Source: Fluctibacter corallii
GTDB lineage: Bacteria > Pseudomonadota > Gammaproteobacteria > Enterobacterales > Alteromonadaceae
Assembly: GCF_025751585.1 (NCBI RefSeq)
Contig: NZ_JAOWKX010000011.1
Location: 40,941 to 104,940, forward strand
DNA length: 64,000 nt
Direction of reading: 5' to 3'
In this document: in pieces, positions 52,506 to 60,928 of the stretch
Layout: every line of letters begins with the position of its first letter
How positions within the stretch are numbered: the stretch's first letter is position 1
Position numbers and translations under genes: made by a program
The notes under the pieces: model-generated
Told to the model about the DNA's origin: nothing
The model's database searches: none
The model's input: only the letters and a program-made list of their open reading frames with translations

Positions 52506-53126
52506 TCACTTAAGTTTGAAAAAAGTAGAATCCAACTTTGTTCGCTCTATTTGAGTTGCTGTATGAGTAACTATTGTATATTTTGTGTACCTTTCATATT
52601 TTAAGTATGGGGATTTCGCAGTCTCCCAGTATCTATTGAGGTATCCAAAACGAAGTTTTTCGAATTGCTCAGGAGATACAAAAATTGAGGGATCGTACCA
52701 ATACTTAAGCTTAGAGCCGTCTATATACTCAATAACAAGAGTTTTTGTATTGCGGCCAAGTATAACATCGGAAGAATTTTCCATGTGTATTGATTGCAGT
52801 TCTCGTTTTTCATCTGAACCATCGTACTCTACGACATTACTCTTGTTGTGCAGTTTCAGATACTGCTTGTTAGTCTGCGAGTCATATAGTTCCCAATCTG
52901 TATTGCCACCCATTATGCTTGTTTTGTATTTACCTATCTTGTAGTAAGTAGTTAAGTGAGTTCCATACAAGCTCTGAAGGTAAGCAATATTCAATTCAGG
53001 GTGCAGAGGTTTAACGTCTATTTCATATTTTATGTAACCTTCAAATGAGGCCGATGCAAATGACTGTATAGTAACAAGCATGGTTACAACTGAAGCCAAC
53101 ATAATTAATCTTGTGATAATGATCAT
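52506..53126 (-). CDS. Cassette 1 exported immunity/accessory protein
   Basis: This 206-residue protein has a signal peptide ending near SFASA. Its beta-rich mature part begins FEGYIKYEIDVKPLHPE, like DUF4412/outer-membrane carrier-like beta proteins. It should sit in the periplasm. It is the third gene of cassette 1, after a small membrane protein. Two different partners in one module suggest layered protection. Confidence 0.6.
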   Translation of the reverse strand: MIIITRLIMLASVVTMLVTIQSFASASFEGYIKYEIDVKPLHPELNIAYLQSLYGTHLTTYYKIGKYKTSIMGGNTDWELYDSQTNKQYLKLHNKSNVVEYDGSDEKRELQSIHMENSSDVILGRNTKTLVIEYIDGSKLKYWYDPSIFVSPEQFEKLRFGYLNRYWETAKSPYLKYERYTKYTIVTHTATQIERTKLDSTFFKLK

Positions 53127-53136
53127 ATTAGAATGC

Positions 53137-53409
53137 TTACTTTCTCAATTTACGAACAATATATCTTATGCATTCATCAAAGAATAAATAGACGAATAAA
53201 GCACAAGCTCCTCCCCAGAGTACAAATCCGGAATTAAAACCACTCGACTCAGATTGAAACTCTTTTCCTCGATAAAAAATAGTGTCATTTTCTAGAGCCG
53301 AATAAACCGTGTACCCAGTCCAAATTGCTAAAGCAGCGTAGCCTATCAATTTGAAGATAATAGGTATTTTGCTTTCAGACTTTTCGTGTTCGTATTTATT
53401 TCTCTTCAA
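53137..53409 (-). CDS. Cassette 1 small membrane immunity protein
   Basis: This 90-residue protein has two membrane helices (about 15-33 and 62-80) and overlaps the toxin stop by 14 bases. Coupling and topology fit an immunity protein for a membrane-active toxin. Confidence 0.62.
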   Translation of the reverse strand: MKRNKYEHEKSESKIPIIFKLIGYAALAIWTGYTVYSALENDTIFYRGKEFQSESSGFNSGFVLWGGACALFVYLFFDECIRYIVRKLRK

Positions 53410-54148
53410 GTTTTTGATCTATCTCTTTATTTGCCAGTTCATCTATTTTTTCAGAACCCTGCTTCACGCCTTCCCCGATCAATTTGACCACAACTTCTTT
53501 AACAATCGTAGCCCTAATAGATCCCCCAGCTTTTAAGTCATCTTGCATTACATCTCCAGCTTTTCCTGCTCCCTTTTCGCTTCCTTCGCCCAAAGCTTCA
53601 TTAATTGGTACGTCACCATTATCTAGATTTTCAGCAACGTCCATATATAGGCCCATAGGAGTTAAGTTTTCGATTACAAACTTACCTGCTTTTCCTCCCC
53701 CTATTGCAATTGCATTTGCTGTGACATCTTTCTTTGTGGCTTTGCCTTTTAAATAATCTTTAGTAATCGCTTCATTTACGATTGCACTTCGAGACTCATT
53801 TCCATCAGGATCTACATATTTGTATGGGTTGTTATTAGCGTAAGCATAACGATTAAACCCTTGCACATTGCCAGAAGCTAAGTGCCCCAATGCATCAACC
53901 GGATCATTCGAGTAAAAACGCCCGATAACTGGATCATAGTATCGTGCCTGCATATAACTCAACCCTAGGTCGGTGTCGAATTTATGTCCGGTATAACCGA
54001 TGTCGTCGGCTTCGCCTTCTATGCTGCTGCCGTAAGGACGGTGATTTTGGGTACCGCCGGGGTTGGGGATGAAGCCGTCTTTGGCGATCAGTTTGCTACC
54101 TAAGTAAATGTTGTTTACGCCGCCTGCGGGGGTGTCTTGATACAGCAA
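53396..54148 (-). CDS. Cassette 1 Rhs core-toxin ORF
   Basis: This 250-residue reading has an intact core (1-83) and the junction VQGFNRYAYANNNPYKYVDPDG. The toxin domain is helical and moderately Gly/Ala-rich (ANAIAIGGGKAGKFVIENL, GEGSEKGAGKAGDVM), ending in charged repeats (IDELANKEIDQKLEEK). It may be membrane-active. The shared tail is absent. This is the module next to the parent gene, so it would be the simplest partner for replacement of the parent tip by recombination or deletion. Confidence 0.68.
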   Translation of the reverse strand: MLYQDTPAGGVNNIYLGSKLIAKDGFIPNPGGTQNHRPYGSSIEGEADDIGYTGHKFDTDLGLSYMQARYYDPVIGRFYSNDPVDALGHLASGNVQGFNRYAYANNNPYKYVDPDGNESRSAIVNEAITKDYLKGKATKKDVTANAIAIGGGKAGKFVIENLTPMGLYMDVAENLDNGDVPINEALGEGSEKGAGKAGDVMQDDLKAGGSIRATIVKEVVVKLIGEGVKQGSEKIDELANKEIDQKLEEK

Positions 54149-54219
54149 TACGCCGTCTTGGCTGTATACGCTGTAATGTGTGCCTTCGCTGTCTTGTACT
54201 TTTACGTGGCGGTTATGGC
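53898..54219 (-). repeat. Conserved Rhs core copy, cassette 1
   Basis: Intact ~320-bp copy, nearest to the parent gene's own core. Deletion between the two would fuse the parent gene to the cassette 1 toxin in frame. Confidence 0.93.
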
Positions 54220-54261
54220 TTGTTAGTGAAAATCGTCAGAGGCAATAGTCAGACGGTAGCA

Positions 54262-54279
54262 GCCCCGCTAGTGCGGGGC
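54262..54279. repeat. Hairpin after parent immunity gene
   Basis: GCCCCGCTAGTGCGGGGC, perfect stem, between the parent immunity gene and the cassette 1 core. No T-run follows on the minus strand. Confidence 0.8.
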
Positions 54280-54302
54280 GTTGGATTCAAAATAATTGTG
54301 CC

Positions 54303-54719
54303 TTATGGTAATTCTATTAATCTTCTATTTCTGTATATCTCAGATAACTTACCTTTATCAAACCTCAATTCAACAATATCCATAGAGCTAGCATTTAGAT
54401 AAAAAACCCATCTATCATTTTCTTTAAAATCTTCGCCAGATTTTTTGTGAAAAAATGGTTCAACAAAAATATCAAAACCCACATCGGTAACAAGAAGTTT
54501 AGAAGAGCCTTCACTTACCTTAATCTTTATAAAGACTTTGTCTCTGGCCCCTTTAATTTCAGAGAGAAATTTGTTTAAGCTTCCATAAACCTTATCTTTA
54601 TCATCCCCAACAGAAAGACCATATTTATGCCCCTCTTTAATTGAGGTCTCTCCGTAATAAAGAAATGCAAACAGAGCCATAAATAACAACAATAAAACAA
54701 ATAACTTTAATACTTTCAT
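54303..54719 (-). CDS. Immunity protein of the parent Rhs toxin
   Basis: This 138-residue protein has one N-terminal membrane helix (VLKLFVLLLLFMALFAFLYYG) and a periplasmic domain (HKYGLSVGDDKDKVYGSLNKF, then RWVFYLNA, RNRRLIELP). It is homologous to the cassette 17 immunity protein. It starts 24 bases after the parent toxin stop. Location in the periplasm implies that the parent toxin acts there. Confidence 0.78.
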   Translation of the reverse strand: MKVLKLFVLLLLFMALFAFLYYGETSIKEGHKYGLSVGDDKDKVYGSLNKFLSEIKGARDKVFIKIKVSEGSSKLLVTDVGFDIFVEPFFHKKSGEDFKENDRWVFYLNASSMDIVELRFDKGKLSEIYRNRRLIELP

Positions 54720-54743
54720 TTTTGTCGTTTCCTAAAATTCAGG

Positions 54744-57700
54744 TTAATCTAGTTCTTTAGATATTTTTTTTGATTCAATTCTACCAGATACTCGATGAAC
54801 TGCTGGTGAGTTCCCAACATTCACGATTGAAGATTGCTGATGTCCCGGCTGCCACCCTCCAGTTGGTACATCCGTAGGTCCGCCATCTGCTGCATGTGCT
54901 ACAGCACCAGCAGCAGAATTACTATTTACTGAACCAGTATCGAGGCTAGGCACGTATCTGTAATCTCTATTTTCTTGAACCGTACCAGCTAAGAAACTCA
55001 CATCACCATCTGACGCATTAATAGCCCTAAAAGCAACACCTTCAGCTCCATCCGAACTTAAGGATTGCCATGCCGTAACATCGTCCTCCCAAGTTTGTGC
55101 TGCGCCTCCAGAGTTGACATGATTAACAAACCCCATCTTTCCATTGTCAAGAGGTCCCCACGAATACACTTTTGCATTAGGATCGCCAAGATATTTTGCA
55201 TGAGAAACGATAAAGTTGTGATTTCCTATGGGTAAACCTTTTAACGCTCGACTTACAAGGAAGCTATCTCGACCATCAGGGTCAATATATTTATAAGGGT
55301 TATTATTTGCGTAGCTATAACGATTGAAGTTATGAACATTGTCAAACCCAACCGGATCATTCGAATAAAACCGCCCAATGACTGGATCATAGTATCGTGC
55401 CTGCATATAACTCAACCCTAGGTCGGTGTCGAATTTATGTCCGGTATAGCCGATGTCGTCGGCTTCGCCTTCTATGCTGCTGCCGTAAGGGCGGTGATTT
55501 TGAGTGCCGCCGGGGTTGGGGATGAAGCCGTCTTTGGCGATCAGTTTACTACCCAAGTAAATGTTGTTTACGCCGCCTGCGGGGGTGTCTTGATACAGCA
55601 ATACGCCGTCTTGGCTGTATACGCTGTAATGTGTGCCTTCGCTGTCTTGTACTTTTACGCGGCGGTTATGGCCATCGTAAAAATAAAAGTTACTGCTGCT
55701 GTGGGTGTCTGCCTGAAACAGTTGGTTGGCAGCGTTATACATGAGGCGATTATTGGGTGTGTTGGTCACATTACCCCGCGAATCGTAAGCCAACTGCGTG
55801 TAGTTTTTCTGGTCTTCGCCGCTATCGTTTACGCGCATCAGACGGTTTGTGTTGGCATCGTATTCATACACCAAATCTCTGCCTGCACTTTGATAATAGG
55901 TAATGTTACCCAACCCATCGTAACGAATTTGACTGTCGCCCATTCCCGAGGACGACGTCACATGGGTGAGGCGATCTAAGCCGTCGTATTGCAACCCCGT
56001 TAAGGTAAATAGCTCGGGTACACCGCTTTCGCGCTTAGTAATGTTGTTGTTATAGTCGTATGTATAGGTATATTCCAACGCCGTTCTGTTGTCAGAGAAA
56101 TCTTTTATGGTTTCGGGTAGCTGACGAGAATTTAGCTGCGTTTTATGTGTTATCTTCTGGCCCGTTCCACCGTATTCAAATGTATGGATATATCCATTTG
56201 GATGGTATTTCACGTCCGCCGCATAGGTAAAACTGGCTTCGTTCTGACGATAGCGCACCGCCTGTGTCGGCTCGCCAAACGCATTGGGCGCATAGGTGAC
56301 GTTGTCGCCATCAGGGTAAGTGATACTACTTTTGTGCCCCAGTAAAGAATAGCCGTAATCTAAGTCGAAGCGTTTGTCGTCTACGCTTAGGCTTTCGCGC
56401 ACAAGCATATCAAGATTATTATATGCGTAAGTCCATTCAATACTGCCATTCACTAGCTGTGTTAAGTTACCGTGAAGGTCATAAGTATGCGTGACGTTTT
56501 CGGTCATATCCGGATAGGTAATAGTGTGAATATCACCAAAATTATCGTACTGATAGCGAATCACTTTGTCGGCTGAGTGCGCCCCACACTCACTGGTGCT
56601 GCCCGCACTTTCACCGTATGAGACTGCCTGTAACTGCCCCAACACCGAATGTGTAAAACGGGTTGTTCCAACGTCTGCCCGTTGGACTGCGCACAGTTGA
56701 TTATTGCTGTCGTAAACGCGGTATTCAGTTAAGGTTTCTACGCCTTTTGCGCTGCTGTCTGGTTGGGTGTCGGTTTGCGAGATCTGTGTTACATTCCCCA
56801 CAATATCGAAGATTTGCGCCGTGCGCACACCTTCTGGTGAATCCATTTGCGTAAACGCGTCATACGCTGGCGTTCCATAGGCTTGATACGCCGTGACTGT
56901 CACCTGATCCCGCGCATCGGTCACTTTAATTCGATTTTGACTCAAATATTCATGGGTAATGGTGCCGCCATCGGTGGTAGACACCTCTTTCAGTCGGCCC
57001 AATCCGTCAAACGTTTTGCTGGTACCTAGTTTATTAAGTGCTTTGCTGCTAGTAATAAATGACGTGAATATTTCGCGGTTTTGTTCGTCAAACGTTTTTT
57101 CCTGATAACGGGTAAGGTTTGAACCGAGGTCTTGCCTTATGGTTAAAACCGGACGCATCAGAAAGTCATACGTCACTGTTTCGCTGTAGCGCGTCGAGCC
57201 TTCATCACAATTTTTTCCATCATTATTTAAGTTACAACGAGAAATAACTAGCTCGTTTGCTTCGCCTAGCCCTTCCCAAGCGTAATGAAAGTCTAACCAG
57301 TCACGATCGTTCGTTGTGTCTTTAGGTAAATTTACGGTCAACATACGCCCCATTTGGTCGTGTTGGTACTTAACCGATACACCGCCTAGCGTTGTTTCAC
57401 TGATAACCCAACCGTTATCGTCTACCTCTTTTGAGGCTGTTACCTCAGCCGCATCTGTGTACCTATCATAAAAACGGGTTCGCAGTGCTACGCCGCGCTT
57501 ATATTTGTCGTAGGTGATTTTTCTGTATTGGTTATCCTGGCCTGAAGCAAATTGAACTGGGGCATTAAACTCTATGGTTTTGGGTAACCCAAACACATGC
57601 GTGGCACTCGAATTTGAGGTAGAGGCCGGAATGGGATCCTGATGATACGCCGATACTTGGCTCACCCAGTTACCGTAGCGAGACACACGTTTCGGCGCAT

Positions 57701-60182
57701 AGTAGAAGTAAGGGTCGTATTCCGTGGCGCTCACTTCAATATATTGAACGTCATCTTTCGATAGCTCTGTTTTTGTGGGCAGGTTTACCCAATTTGCTTG
57801 ACCATTAAGATAGGTTGCGTAGGTGTTGCGGGTGTATTTTCGGTTGCCAGAAAAGTCATTAAATTCTTCTGTTTTTTCTAGCCCCCCATACATATTGTAT
57901 TGGGTATAGTTAACGGTGTAGGTGTTAGGCGCGTTACCATCCTCTGAAAACACCGTCGTGGTTTTTGAGGTGAGATTGACTCGCTCTTCCAATTGTGCGG
58001 CATTTTTCAAGTACGATTTATCATTTAGTATCGTTATGTCTTCATTGATGATTTCGGTTCTTAACCCACGGAATTTTCCGTCTGCGATATACACGCCGTC
58101 GTACTTAAACTCTTCACGTTGTAACAGTTGGCCTGTTAACGAGAACGTGTCTATCACTAAAGGTTTATTGAGAGTACGTGAAAGGCTAGAACGATCGACA
58201 TAATAGACTTTTTTATTAGCTGGGCTAATAACCGTGGTGGTTTTAAATCTAGCCGGATCATTTCTTACACGATCTGGGGTATTAATATCATTGGTTATTG
58301 GTAGCTTGGCGCTTTCAGCATTGTTTGCTTTAGCAATATAACTTCTAGGTTCATTTGCATTCCCACCTATATCATCGACGCCGTAGTCAATTTTGCCATA
58401 ATACCCCGTATTTTGAGAGTATTGGTAATGCCACGTGTATGTGGGCGTTGAGGTAGACACAGCTTCGGGATCAGCGTAAATGGCTTTCTTCACTACCGAC
58501 GAATGAATTTTACAAAATACATTGTCAAACCGCACACGCCCATCAAGATCGGCTTGCAAAGACGATTGTGTTTCTGCCGAATCGCCGTTTTGTAGTAAGT
58601 TGTTCCAATTTTCCGTGCTTTGAAGCAACTGCTCGTCAAGCTCAGGGGCATCGCCGTTTATTATTAGATTAAGCGGCGTTGTTAATGTAGGCTGCGCATC
58701 GTCAGGTATACTCTCACTAAGATTAGGAGCGACTGAATCTGGCGTCGCACCGTCTCCTCCCAACGTGATTAAGTCGCCTTCACCTACCCCTTTAAGGCGG
58801 TTGAATGGGTCATATATGGGATTGCCAACTTCAGCCAGAACCGACGTTGGTGTGTTATAAGTACCGTGATAAGTATCACGTATTGTATATTCCGTTACCA
58901 AACCATCTGGATCGGTAACTTTATACACGCCCCCACCTATTTCACTCGGGACTGAACATGTGCCTGATTTTAGAGAACTTTCGGGAAGCCTATCCGTGCC
59001 AGCCACACTACTTATTTGAGGATATTCCCAAAATTTATCATCGGGCAATGTCACAAGATGCAGTTGTCCGGAGTTATAATAGGAGTACGACCACTTACGT
59101 CCGTTTGCGGTTGCCGATGCGATACGACGTAATGATAATGGGTCTTCTGAGTGGGGTGTGCCTTCCCATTGAATGTCTATTCTGCGTGCATCAGAGCTTT
59201 CTATACTGATTAGCTCGGCATTGTCATTGTAGTTGTACTCGACATAATTACCGAATCGATCTTCGATACGTGTGATCATTAACATGCGGCGCCACTTCAT
59301 AGCAGGCGAGCTCTCTGGCACCATAAAGTCATCAATAAAGTCTTTCACCGCACCAAACTGATACAACATACCGTCTGGGCCTGCCACTTCAAACCCTTCA
59401 ATGGTCTCGCCCGGTCTGTACGGATCATCTATGGTTAAGCAGCGCGTAACCGCATAGTTACTTTTAGTGAAACGTGAGGGGGTTTCACCTGCTGTACTCA
59501 AATAGCCACTAGGCGTTTGTTGGCTGCCTTCGGTTGAACGCGTCAGCAATTGTTCGGTAGTTTTGCCGGGAATATGCAACAGTAATCCATCCCAGTATTG
59601 GAACGGGTGCATGTAATTTCTTTGTGCACTACCATTAACATGCCAAGCTATTTCTTCAAAATCCGTTCTAGAGCACAGCTGGTCGCGACGTAATGCTTGC
59701 TTGCCTATTATGTGTTTGTAACTTGTACTTCGGGTATTGGCAAACTTCGCACGAATATAGGGCAAATCTAACGTCCAAGCGCTAACATTTTGCCGAATCG
59801 CCATCAGGTACTCACCACTTCCGTTAGTATGAGAAGCCGCGCCAAATTCACCTGTACTGTCGCCAGGCAAATAACCGTAAGTAGGCTCTAATTTTCGGCG
59901 CAACTCGACTTTCAATGCGTTATTGCCGGGAATGCTAATATCGGTAACCGCCAGCGAGAGTTGCCCTGAACTTGGATCGACATCTTCGGCTATTTCCTTC
60001 ATCGAAGCATAATGATGGCGAGTTAAAGATTCATGCTTGTATACGAAATTCGTTGTCAGATCACTGGCATAAGCATGCGGCATGCTCACTACACCAACAA
60101 TCACATTGACGATTAGCGACAGAACAAAAGCGGTAAGGGATTTGAAATTTGGCTTTGCCAGTGCGCATGTCATAATGTGCAC
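54744..60182 (-). CDS. Parent Rhs/YD-repeat polymorphic toxin, Sec-exported
   Basis: This 1812-residue protein has a Sec signal peptide (hydrophobic 16-38, end near HAYAS). An N-terminal region contains SSGQLSLAVTDISIPGNNA, and a long YD-repeat shell fills the middle. The core end is DPVIGRFYSNDPVG, then NRYSYANNNPYKYIDPDGR. The toxin (about 1638-1812) has an HNF histidine region, VYSWGP, and a VNSNSAAGAVAHAADGG motif at the place where related toxins have Asn-Asn-Cys. It ends with the shared tail HRVSGRIESKKISKELD. There is no PAAR, VgrG or T6SS gene, so delivery differs from T6SS-Rhs. It is the only member with a start codon and full shell. Confidence 0.88.
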   Translation of the reverse strand: MHIMTCALAKPNFKSLTAFVLSLIVNVIVGVVSMPHAYASDLTTNFVYKHESLTRHHYASMKEIAEDVDPSSGQLSLAVTDISIPGNNALKVELRRKLEPTYGYLPGDSTGEFGAASHTNGSGEYLMAIRQNVSAWTLDLPYIRAKFANTRSTSYKHIIGKQALRRDQLCSRTDFEEIAWHVNGSAQRNYMHPFQYWDGLLLHIPGKTTEQLLTRSTEGSQQTPSGYLSTAGETPSRFTKSNYAVTRCLTIDDPYRPGETIEGFEVAGPDGMLYQFGAVKDFIDDFMVPESSPAMKWRRMLMITRIEDRFGNYVEYNYNDNAELISIESSDARRIDIQWEGTPHSEDPLSLRRIASATANGRKWSYSYYNSGQLHLVTLPDDKFWEYPQISSVAGTDRLPESSLKSGTCSVPSEIGGGVYKVTDPDGLVTEYTIRDTYHGTYNTPTSVLAEVGNPIYDPFNRLKGVGEGDLITLGGDGATPDSVAPNLSESIPDDAQPTLTTPLNLIINGDAPELDEQLLQSTENWNNLLQNGDSAETQSSLQADLDGRVRFDNVFCKIHSSVVKKAIYADPEAVSTSTPTYTWHYQYSQNTGYYGKIDYGVDDIGGNANEPRSYIAKANNAESAKLPITNDINTPDRVRNDPARFKTTTVISPANKKVYYVDRSSLSRTLNKPLVIDTFSLTGQLLQREEFKYDGVYIADGKFRGLRTEIINEDITILNDKSYLKNAAQLEERVNLTSKTTTVFSEDGNAPNTYTVNYTQYNMYGGLEKTEEFNDFSGNRKYTRNTYATYLNGQANWVNLPTKTELSKDDVQYIEVSATEYDPYFYYAPKRVSRYGNWVSQVSAYHQDPIPASTSNSSATHVFGLPKTIEFNAPVQFASGQDNQYRKITYDKYKRGVALRTRFYDRYTDAAEVTASKEVDDNGWVISETTLGGVSVKYQHDQMGRMLTVNLPKDTTNDRDWLDFHYAWEGLGEANELVISRCNLNNDGKNCDEGSTRYSETVTYDFLMRPVLTIRQDLGSNLTRYQEKTFDEQNREIFTSFITSSKALNKLGTSKTFDGLGRLKEVSTTDGGTITHEYLSQNRIKVTDARDQVTVTAYQAYGTPAYDAFTQMDSPEGVRTAQIFDIVGNVTQISQTDTQPDSSAKGVETLTEYRVYDSNNQLCAVQRADVGTTRFTHSVLGQLQAVSYGESAGSTSECGAHSADKVIRYQYDNFGDIHTITYPDMTENVTHTYDLHGNLTQLVNGSIEWTYAYNNLDMLVRESLSVDDKRFDLDYGYSLLGHKSSITYPDGDNVTYAPNAFGEPTQAVRYRQNEASFTYAADVKYHPNGYIHTFEYGGTGQKITHKTQLNSRQLPETIKDFSDNRTALEYTYTYDYNNNITKRESGVPELFTLTGLQYDGLDRLTHVTSSSGMGDSQIRYDGLGNITYYQSAGRDLVYEYDANTNRLMRVNDSGEDQKNYTQLAYDSRGNVTNTPNNRLMYNAANQLFQADTHSSSNFYFYDGHNRRVKVQDSEGTHYSVYSQDGVLLYQDTPAGGVNNIYLGSKLIAKDGFIPNPGGTQNHRPYGSSIEGEADDIGYTGHKFDTDLGLSYMQARYYDPVIGRFYSNDPVGFDNVHNFNRYSYANNNPYKYIDPDGRDSFLVSRALKGLPIGNHNFIVSHAKYLGDPNAKVYSWGPLDNGKMGFVNHVNSGGAAQTWEDDVTAWQSLSSDGAEGVAFRAINASDGDVSFLAGTVQENRDYRYVPSLDTGSVNSNSAAGAVAHAADGGPTDVPTGGWQPGHQQSSIVNVGNSPAVHRVSGRIESKKISKELD
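55348..55672 (-). repeat. Core segment of parent gene shared with all cassettes
   Basis: Codons for about residues 1504-1612 of the parent protein are repeated, nearly base for base, in 18 of the 19 downstream cassettes; cassette 19 keeps only 55 bases. The homology starts abruptly at GGCCATAACCGCC (cassettes read AAGCCATAACCGCC) and fades after the NDPV codons. Confidence 0.93.
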
Positions 60183-60492
60183 AACTCCTTTTTGATTACA
60201 GCTAAAGACATTCTTTGTCTTAAAAACAGGCCTGCTTTAAAAAGCGCGCAAAGCTTAATGGTAGCGGTACAAATATGCAAGACAGATCAAGGGTGAACTG
60301 AACAGAAACTGTTCATATATAAGCAGTAAAACACGGCATAGAGCCACTCAATTAATAATGCCACAATATGATGTTGAATTGGCGTTGCCACCGTGCGCGA
60401 GTAAGGCTAAAATTCGCGCTCATTTTTTCATGGCATTCTGTTTACCATATGGTTGAAGACTGCTGATAGTATGTATTTATAAAGGACAACTC
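60183..60492. promoter_or_regulatory. Divergent promoter region of parent Rhs gene and 60493 gene
   Basis: These 310 bases separate two divergent genes and must contain both promoters. No clear operator or perfect -35/-10 pair stands out by eye. There is an AT-rich stretch at about 60300-60360 and a GGAC-type ribosome site (AAAGGACAACTC) before the 60493 gene. No ORF is supported. Confidence 0.5.
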
Positions 60493-60909
60493 GTGAAAGG
60501 AAACAGCGTTATATCATTCAATGTTTTGATGTTTGTTCTGTTGCTTATAGTTTCAAACGCAAGCCTGGCATCTACCAAACCCCTAACATTTCAGTGGACC
60601 GAGATTGACTTTGCTGATGCGTATCGGTTGGAGTACAGCAAAGACAATGGCAATAGCTGGAATCACCTTCCGCTAACACAAGCCACGACATTGGCCGTTG
60701 AGTCGACTGAAAAAGGCGATGTATTTCGAGTGATTGCCTGTATTAATGTCCCTCCTAGCATGCAAACTCAGTGTGAAGAGGTGGCGCAGTACAGTGATGA
60801 ATATACCGTAACGCACTTGAGTAACGAGAGACGCGTCATTTTCATGCACACCGACCTGCTCGGCTCGCCTGTTGCGATGTCTGACGAATTTGGCAACGCG
60901 ATAAAATAG
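60493..60909 (+). CDS. Exported short protein ending in an Rhs-like motif
   Basis: This 138-residue protein starts at GTG 60493 (AAAGGA nearby) with a signal peptide (hydrophobic 8-26). A fibronectin-III-like part follows (FQWTEIDFADAYRLEYSKDNG). It ends with VIFMHTDLLGSPVAMSDEFGN, very close to the HTDHLGSPxxxTDxxGN motif that opens the Rhs core end. The chain stops there. It may be a truncated remnant of a second Rhs protein, or a real small partner of the divergent parent gene. A hairpin follows at 60929. Confidence 0.68.
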   Translation: MKGNSVISFNVLMFVLLLIVSNASLASTKPLTFQWTEIDFADAYRLEYSKDNGNSWNHLPLTQATTLAVESTEKGDVFRVIACINVPPSMQTQCEEVAQYSDEYTVTHLSNERRVIFMHTDLLGSPVAMSDEFGNAIK

Positions 60910-60928
60910 CGCTTAATCATAGTAGCAT

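Noticed and set aside
25505..54279. Cassette spacers as integron attC sites.
   Set aside because: GTTAG and the hairpin suggested it, but the paired RYYYAAC/GTTRRRY core sites in the needed order and spacing are absent, and the repeated unit includes coding core sequence.
28040..54300. Repeated plus-strand ORFs of about 80 residues (MSGIADVVGFAFYAAAVRTV...) in many cassettes.
   Set aside because: They are antisense readings of the conserved core copies, which are maintained by the minus-strand Rhs frame; no ribosome sites or independent conservation.
22110..60182. CRISPR array, because of many evenly similar repeats.
   Set aside because: Repeat units are ~320 bp and coding, and the unique segments are whole genes of 0.7-2 kb.
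54744..60182. A T6SS-delivered Rhs effector.
   Set aside because: No PAAR, VgrG, EagR or T6SS genes; a Sec signal peptide is present instead.
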